64,000 bases of DNA from WHTK01 sp963711035 (GTDB taxonomy: Bacteria > Chloroflexota > Dehalococcoidia > DSTF01 > WHTK01). Made by a program: the position numbers and the translations under genes. Below are positions 59,587-64,000 of this stretch, piece by piece (the first letter of the stretch is position 1; each line of letters begins with the position of its first letter). The notes under the pieces were generated by a model that ran no database searches, had not been told where the DNA came from, and saw only the letters and a list, made by a program, of their open reading frames with translations. The stretch lies in the NCBI GenBank assembly GCA_963711035.1, contig CAVQCN010000004.1:1-64000 (forward strand), read 5' to 3'.

Positions 59587-60554
59587 TGCTGCGCCGCCTG
59601 CTCGCAGTCGCTTTCATCGTCGGCCTCCTATGCGCCGCGATGGTACCGGCTGCCGCGGCCGACACCAAGGTCACCAACGTCGAAGTCGACGCGCCGGCCG
59701 GTACGACGGTGGGCGATCGGTTCCACGTCGTCATCACGCTGCTCGCCGATCCTGGCACCGACGTCAGCCTGGCGCCCGGCGCGATCCCGGATGCCTTCTC
59801 GCTGATCGACGCTGCCCCGCCGTCCGTCGAGGACATCGGCAACAGCCGCGTACGGATCACGCTCGACCTGGAGCTCGCCGCCTTCCAGACAGGCGACGTC
59901 GCCTTGCCGCCATTGACCATCGACTACCGCGACGCCCAGGGCGCGCCGGGCCAGGTCCAGACGCCGGCGACCTCGGTGACGATCGCCAGCGTGCTGAACG
60001 GTGCGACCGCGCCGACGCCGCGCGGCCTCAAGCCGCAGGCCGAGATCGGCAGCGCTGGTGCGGGCGGGCTGCTACTGCGCGCCGGTGTCGTCGCCGTCGT
60101 GGCGCTGCTTGTCGGCGCCGTGATATTCATGCTGGTCCGCCGCCGAAAGCCAAAGGCCACTGTGGCCGATGCGGTGCTCGCCGAGCTCGGCCCCGAGGAC
60201 CTGGCGCGGGCGCACCTCGACCGAGCCGCCGTCGACTTTGCCGCCGACCGCAACCTCGTCCCCTACTACACGACAATCGCCCTGACGGTGCGCAACTATT
60301 TGACGGAGCGCTACGGCTTCCACGCCTTTGCCCTGACGACGTCCGAGCTGCGGGACGAGATGCTGCGCCGCGGCATCGACCGCTGGCAGGCCCGCCTGGT
60401 GGACGGCCTGCTCAGCCAGTGCGACGCCGCCGTCTACGCTCACTACGAGCCGGCCGCGGAACGCGCCGACACCGACCTGACGACGGCCTACGAGGTAATC
60501 GAGATGAGCCGTCCGCTGACGGAGGAGAACCAGGAGGCGACGCCAGTCTCATGA
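59586..60554 (+). CDS. BatD-like membrane-anchored protein
   Basis: 322 residues: signal peptide (LLAVAFIVGLLCAAMVPAAAA), an outward beta-rich domain like BatD's (VDAPAGTTVGDRFHVVITLLADPGTDVSLAPG), a helix near 165-185 and a cytoplasmic helical part (LTVRNYLTERYGFHAFALTTSELRDEMLRRG). Position between DUF58 and two VWA proteins fits BatD; the sequence match is weak. It overlaps the next gene by 4 bases. Confidence 0.7.
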   Translation: MLRRLLAVAFIVGLLCAAMVPAAAADTKVTNVEVDAPAGTTVGDRFHVVITLLADPGTDVSLAPGAIPDAFSLIDAAPPSVEDIGNSRVRITLDLELAAFQTGDVALPPLTIDYRDAQGAPGQVQTPATSVTIASVLNGATAPTPRGLKPQAEIGSAGAGGLLLRAGVVAVVALLVGAVIFMLVRRRKPKATVADAVLAELGPEDLARAHLDRAAVDFAADRNLVPYYTTIALTVRNYLTERYGFHAFALTTSELRDEMLRRGIDRWQARLVDGLLSQCDAAVYAHYEPAAERADTDLTTAYEVIEMSRPLTEENQEATPVS

Positions 60555-61498
60555 GGTTCGCCGACCCCTACCTGCTGCTGCTCCTGCTGTTGATACCGGT
60601 GCTGTTGCTGCTCAAGGCTCGCTTCGTGCGCAGCGCGGCGCCCGGCACCTTCTCCAACCTGGCGCTGGTCAGCGGTTACGCCGCCACTTGGCGGCTACGC
60701 CTGCGCTGGGTACCGACCGCGGTGCGCGCGCTGGCGATCACGCTCCTGATCGTGGCGCTGGCGCGGCCGCAGACGGGGCGAGCCGAGACGGAGCAGCAGG
60801 GCCAGGGCATCGACATCGCCCTGATCCTCGACACATCGAGCAGCATGGGCGGCGACTTCGGCAACCAGCAGACCAAGCTGCAGGCCGCCCAGACCGTGAT
60901 CAAGCAGTTCATCCAGGGCCGCAAGGACGACCGCTTCGGCCTGGTCATCTTCCGCGAGAACAGCCTCGTCCTCAGTCCGATGACGCTGGACTACGACGCC
61001 CTGTCGCAGACGGTGGATGAAGTCGACCAGGTCAACCTGCAGGACGGCACCGCCATCGGCAGCGGCCTCGCGGACGGCCTCAACCTGCTGCGCGGCTCTC
61101 GCGCGCGCAGCCGCGTCGCCATCCTGCTCACCGACGGCGAAAACAACGCCGGCACCATCGAGCCGCTGGCCGCGGCGCGCATCGCCGAGACGCTGGGCAT
61201 TCACGTCTACACGATCGGCGTCATCGACCCGCAGGCGCGCGCTAGCGGCGCCAGCAACGTTGACGAGACAGCGCTAACTCAGATGGCAACGATCACCGGC
61301 GGCCGCTACTTCCGCGCCGAGAACGAGAACGCCCTGCAGGCGATCTACCAGAACATCGACCAGCTCGAGACGTCGCGCGTCGGACGCCCGCAGTTCGTTG
61401 ACTACGACGAGAAAGCAGGCTACTTCCTGATCGCGGCGCTGGCTCTGCTGGCGCTTGAGCTGTCCCTGCGCAACACACTGTGGAGGCAGGCGGCATGA
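60551..61498 (+). CDS. VWA-domain protein (BatA-like)
   Basis: 315 residues from ATG 60551; the long in-frame extension upstream overlaps the previous gene and is noise. Two helices near the start, the VWA domain with metal-site ILDTSSSMGG (DxSxS), GTAIGSGLADGLNLL and ILLTDGENNAG, and a last helix FLIAALALLALELSL. Bat proteins face the periplasm and probably work with MoxR. It overlaps the next gene by 4 bases. Confidence 0.9.
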   Translation: MRFADPYLLLLLLLIPVLLLLKARFVRSAAPGTFSNLALVSGYAATWRLRLRWVPTAVRALAITLLIVALARPQTGRAETEQQGQGIDIALILDTSSSMGGDFGNQQTKLQAAQTVIKQFIQGRKDDRFGLVIFRENSLVLSPMTLDYDALSQTVDEVDQVNLQDGTAIGSGLADGLNLLRGSRARSRVAILLTDGENNAGTIEPLAAARIAETLGIHVYTIGVIDPQARASGASNVDETALTQMATITGGRYFRAENENALQAIYQNIDQLETSRVGRPQFVDYDEKAGYFLIAALALLALELSLRNTLWRQAA

Positions 61499-63174
61499 CG
61501 CTCGGACAGCCTGTCTACCTGGCTTTGCTGCTGATCGTTGCGCTGATGGCCGGCCTGGCTGTGCGATTGATGCTGTGGCGCCGCGCCGCTCGCGCCAGCT
61601 TTGCGGGGCCACAGGCACGGCACTGGCACGGCGGCGGCTTCTGGCCCGCCATGCTGCTGCTACTCGCCGCGAGCGTGCTCATCGTCGTCGCCGTGGCGCA
61701 TCCGCGCTGGGGCAGCACGACTCAGGTGCACGAGCGTCAGGGCGTCGACCTTGTCATCGTCCTCGACGTCTCGAAGAGCATGACGGCGACCGACGTGCAG
61801 CCTAGCCGCCTCGAGCTCGCTCAGAGCCAGCTCGTGCGGCTGATCGAGTCGGAGCGCGGCAACCGCTTTGGGCTAGTGCTGTTTGCCGGCAGTGCCATCC
61901 TGCGCTCGCCGCTGACCACGGACGCGCTGGCGATGGAGCAGCTGGTGCAGGGCGCCGGCAGCGAAGCCGGTCTCGTCACAGCCGGGTCGGATATCGGCGC
62001 CGCCCTCGACCAGGCGAAAGTCATCCTCGAGAACAGCGATAGCGCCGGCAAGGCAATTCTCGTCGTCAGCGACGGCGAGGACCACGCCGGCGGCTTCAGT
62101 CAGCGCGCGGCGGACCTGCACGCGCAGGGCATCCTCGTGCTCGCGGCCGGCGTCGGCACGACTGAGGGCTCAACCCTTATCGTGACAAACGCCATCGGCT
62201 CCAACCCCCAGGTCAAGGTCGACGAATCGGGGCAGCCCATCGTCACCAAACTCGACGAGGCGAACCTGCAGGCGCTGGCAGCAGCCGGCGGCGGGCGCTA
62301 CCTGCGACTCGATAACACCAACCTGCTCAGCTTCCGCGACGATCTGTCCCGTCTCAGCCAGACGCCCCTCGGCCAGGAGACACAGGTCCTCCCGATCGAG
62401 CGCTTCCAGCTCTTCGTCGCCGCCGCGCTGGTGCTGCTCGTCGCGGCCTGGTTCGTGCCGTCACGGCTGCGGTTGCCATCACCGCGGCGCCTGCTGCGCG
62501 TGCGACTTCGCCCCGAAATCGCGCTGCTCCTGCTCGCCATCGGCCTCGGCGCCTGCTCCCAGAACTCGCTGCGCAGCCGCAACGAAACCGCGAATCGCGC
62601 CTACGAGGCGGGCAACTACGACGACGCGCTCACCCAGTACCAGACGCTGATCGCGGCGCGGCCGGACGTGCCGGAGCTGAGCTACAACTCCAGCAACACC
62701 GAGAACCGCCTAGGCAACTACGACCGCGCCGTAGAAGAGGCGCAGCGCGCCCTGCCGCCGACCAGCGCCGATGTCGGCGACCTCACCTACTACACGCTCG
62801 GCAACAGCGAGCTCTCGCTCGGCAACCTGGAGCAGGCCTACGACGCCTATCGCAACGCCCTGCTGCTCAACCCGGACGACGCGGACGCCAAGTACAACCT
62901 CGAGGTCACGCTGGCCATGCTGCAACAGCGTCAGCAGGAGCAGACAACAACAAGAACAACAGCAGCCCGGCGACAATGGCCAGCCGCCGGCGGGCGATCA
63001 GGCCAACGGCGGCGACCAACAGCAACAACCCGGCGACCAGCAGCCTGGCGACCAGTCGCAGCAGGGCCAGGGCGATCAGCAGCAAGACAACAACGGCCAA
63101 CAGCAGCCCGGCACGACTCCCGGCGCGACCGGCGATCAGAACCCGGACGCCGGGTCCAGCAGCCCAACCCGTGA
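61495..63174 (+). CDS. VWA-TPR fusion protein (BatB/BatC-like), frameshifted at the C-terminus
   Basis: From ATG 61495 (SD GGAGG at 61482-61486) the protein has two helices, a VWA domain (VIVLDVSKSMTATDVQPSRLELAQ with DxSxS; VVSDGEDHAGGF), two helices near 310-345, then TPR repeats (NRAYEAGNYDDALTQYQTLIAARPD, NRLGNYDRAVEEAQRAL, NLEQAYDAYRNALLLNPDDADAKYNLEVTLAML). The last part QTTTRTTAARR... is out of frame: one extra base near 62945, in a CAACAA run, separates it from the proper Gln-rich tail that ends at 63310. It fuses the separate BatB and BatC of other bacteria. Confidence 0.85.
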   Translation: MTLGQPVYLALLLIVALMAGLAVRLMLWRRAARASFAGPQARHWHGGGFWPAMLLLLAASVLIVVAVAHPRWGSTTQVHERQGVDLVIVLDVSKSMTATDVQPSRLELAQSQLVRLIESERGNRFGLVLFAGSAILRSPLTTDALAMEQLVQGAGSEAGLVTAGSDIGAALDQAKVILENSDSAGKAILVVSDGEDHAGGFSQRAADLHAQGILVLAAGVGTTEGSTLIVTNAIGSNPQVKVDESGQPIVTKLDEANLQALAAAGGGRYLRLDNTNLLSFRDDLSRLSQTPLGQETQVLPIERFQLFVAAALVLLVAAWFVPSRLRLPSPRRLLRVRLRPEIALLLLAIGLGACSQNSLRSRNETANRAYEAGNYDDALTQYQTLIAARPDVPELSYNSSNTENRLGNYDRAVEEAQRALPPTSADVGDLTYYTLGNSELSLGNLEQAYDAYRNALLLNPDDADAKYNLEVTLAMLQQRQQEQTTTRTTAARRQWPAAGGRSGQRRRPTATTRRPAAWRPVAAGPGRSAARQQRPTAARHDSRRDRRSEPGRRVQQPNP

Positions 63175-63310
63175 CCTGCAGCAGGCCCTCGAAGGCATCG
63201 GCACGCAGCCGACGTACGAGCAGGCGCTGCACATCCTCGACCTGCTGCGCCAGGAGCAGCAACAGCAGCAGATTCCCGTGACGGGCGGCACGGGAGGCCC
63301 CGACTACTGA
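62945..63310 (+). pseudogene. Displaced C-terminal tail of the BatB/BatC fusion
   Basis: The next frame reads QQQEQQQPGDNGQPPAGDQANGG with long Gln/Gly/Asp/Pro-rich repeats and ends TYEQALHILDLLRQEQQQQQ-IPVTGGTGGPDY. BatC proteins end in a Gln-rich stretch with a short C-terminal helix, so this is the natural tail. The repeat makes an indel by slippage or a base-calling error equally likely. Confidence 0.7.
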
Positions 63311-63531
63311 TGCCGAGTGGCTGGGTGCACCTGGTGACGGCGCCGGATCAGCTCACGGCCGAGTTCTGGATCCAGGTCCTGCAGGACGCCGGCATCACCG
63401 CCGTCATCCATCCGGCGGACGCCGTCTCATTCCTCGGCGTGGCGGGCTACGGCTGCCGCGTGCTGGTGCGTGAAGAGGACCTCGACGAGGCGCGGGAGAT
63501 CATCCCGGAAGCGGCGGCCGAAGGCCACTAG
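63310..63531 (+). CDS. DUF2007-type small protein
   Basis: 73 residues: WVHLVTAPDQLTAEFWIQVLQDAGITAVIHPAD then GCRVLVREEDLDEAREII, the DUF2007 (putative signal transducing) pattern, ferredoxin-like fold. Its ATG overlaps the proper end of the BatB/BatC tail. Function unknown. Confidence 0.8.
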   Translation: MPSGWVHLVTAPDQLTAEFWIQVLQDAGITAVIHPADAVSFLGVAGYGCRVLVREEDLDEAREIIPEAAAEGH

Positions 63532-63726
63532 CGTGGCGGCGAACCCTGCCAAGAGACCGTCCACCACCGACAGACTGACCAGGTAGCCCGTCTTTCGCAG
63601 TTGTAGGCGAGGCTTTCTAACCTCACCGCCGAGCCAGGAAAGGCCCGGCTACGGCACTACGTGGGGCAAGCCTCTAGCCGGCAGTCGCCGGCCGGTCCGT
63701 TCAGGCGTGCCGTCCGGGAGTGGTGC

Positions 63727-63745
63727 CTCGCGCAGTTCGCGTGCC
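63727..63745. repeat. Dispersed repeat, family R4, copy 2
   Basis: CTCGCGCAGTTCGC followed by GTGCC, matching 39634-39661. It lies 10 bases from the end of the last leftward gene. Confidence 0.6.
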
Positions 63746-63754
63746 ATGCAATGG

Positions 63755-64000
63755 CTATTTCCACCGCAGGGCGCGGGACAGGAGCTTATTGCGCACCTGC
63801 TTCCAGACGCCTGCGAGGCGCTCCTTCTCCTGCGGGCTCAGATCTTTGTGACCGTATCGACTGCGCACGTAGCTCTCGCTCAGGTAGTCGATGTCATCGA
63901 CGTCGGGCAGCTCGTGGTGCAGGCGGTCGATCATCTCACGCGGCGTTTGCTGCGGCAGCGGCCGGATGCGGGCCCAGCGGCCCAGACGCAACGTCTTCTC
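63755..64000 (-). CDS. DUF4129-like C-terminal fragment, cut by the window edge
   Basis: The reverse frame is open to base 64000 and reads LRLGRWARIRPLPQQTPREMIDRLHHELPDVDDIDYLSESYVRSRYGHKDLSPQEKERLAGVWKQVRNKLL. The TPREMIDRL...SYVRSRYG part is the DUF4129 C-terminus often found at the end of transglutaminase-like proteins. Such genes accompany MoxR-DUF58 clusters, so its place is fitting. The N-terminus is outside. Confidence 0.7.
   Translation of the reverse strand, partial: EKTLRLGRWARIRPLPQQTPREMIDRLHHELPDVDDIDYLSESYVRSRYGHKDLSPQEKERLAGVWKQVRNKLLSRALRWK

Noticed and set aside
59630..60550. Long N-terminal extension of the BatA frame
   Set aside because: It lies over the BatD-like gene in another frame, lacks motifs, and the ATG at 60551 overlaps the previous stop as usual.
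1..64000. Insertion sequence transposase
   Set aside because: No transposase ORF was recognised; the only mobile signs are the integrase region and the MITE-like element.

Overview
This window is a GC-rich bacterial chromosome segment. Gene content points to a high-GC member of the Chloroflexota: a MurT/GatD cell-wall amidation pair, split transketolase, csoR-copA, ResB/TlpA cytochrome c maturation, a 7TM-HD phosphodiesterase and MoxR/DUF58/VWA clusters in one locus. This is inference from gene content; no rRNA or other decisive marker is present.

Bases 1-6180 look like the end of an integrated, decaying mobile element. It holds a tyrosine integrase, a HigB/HigA/ImmA toxin-antitoxin-protease locus, an excisionase-type HTH protein and a DUF3854 primase that runs off the left edge. 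Nearly all are broken by single-base frameshifts. A PD-(D/E)xK nuclease-like protein and a SnoaL-like protein follow, then a tRNA-Lys whose 3' end faces the element and could be its attachment site.

Bases 6300-24650 are a long, mostly leftward housekeeping block: WD40-like lipoprotein, pyrE, lepB, pheA, two TrkA proteins, universal stress protein, queD-like, glutaredoxin, lgt, resB, tlpA, M23 lipoprotein, gatD, murT, site-2 protease, copA/csoR with a clear CsoR operator, an unusual MDR dehydrogenase lacking catalytic zinc ligands, and a HAD hydrolase. Then comes tatA with a zinc-ribbon tail.

Bases 25250-46850 alternate between strands: cupin, patatin, a frameshifted TetR, a MetE-like methyltransferase behind a possible attenuator leader, Rieske ferredoxin, XdhC, RibD-like reductase, split transketolase, flippase-like membrane protein, CDF transporter, proBA, mutM, cvpA, larBC, a DtxR-type regulator, ogt and radC.

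Bases 46850-52860 are the leftward translation cluster: tRNA-Thr(TGT), tRNA-Tyr, tRNA-Thr(GGT), tuf, rpmG, secE, nusG, rplK, rplA, an L10 leader, rplJ and rplL. A divergent promoter drives rpsU and yqeY rightwards, followed by pgpH-like, purQ and a membrane protein. From 57536 to the right edge is a MoxR-DUF58-BatD-BatA-BatB/TPR locus, interrupted by a 123-bp MITE-like element directly after moxR, and closed by a DUF2007 protein and the end of a convergent DUF4129-like gene.

Several short dispersed repeat families and a 7-bp tandem array occupy intergenic gaps.
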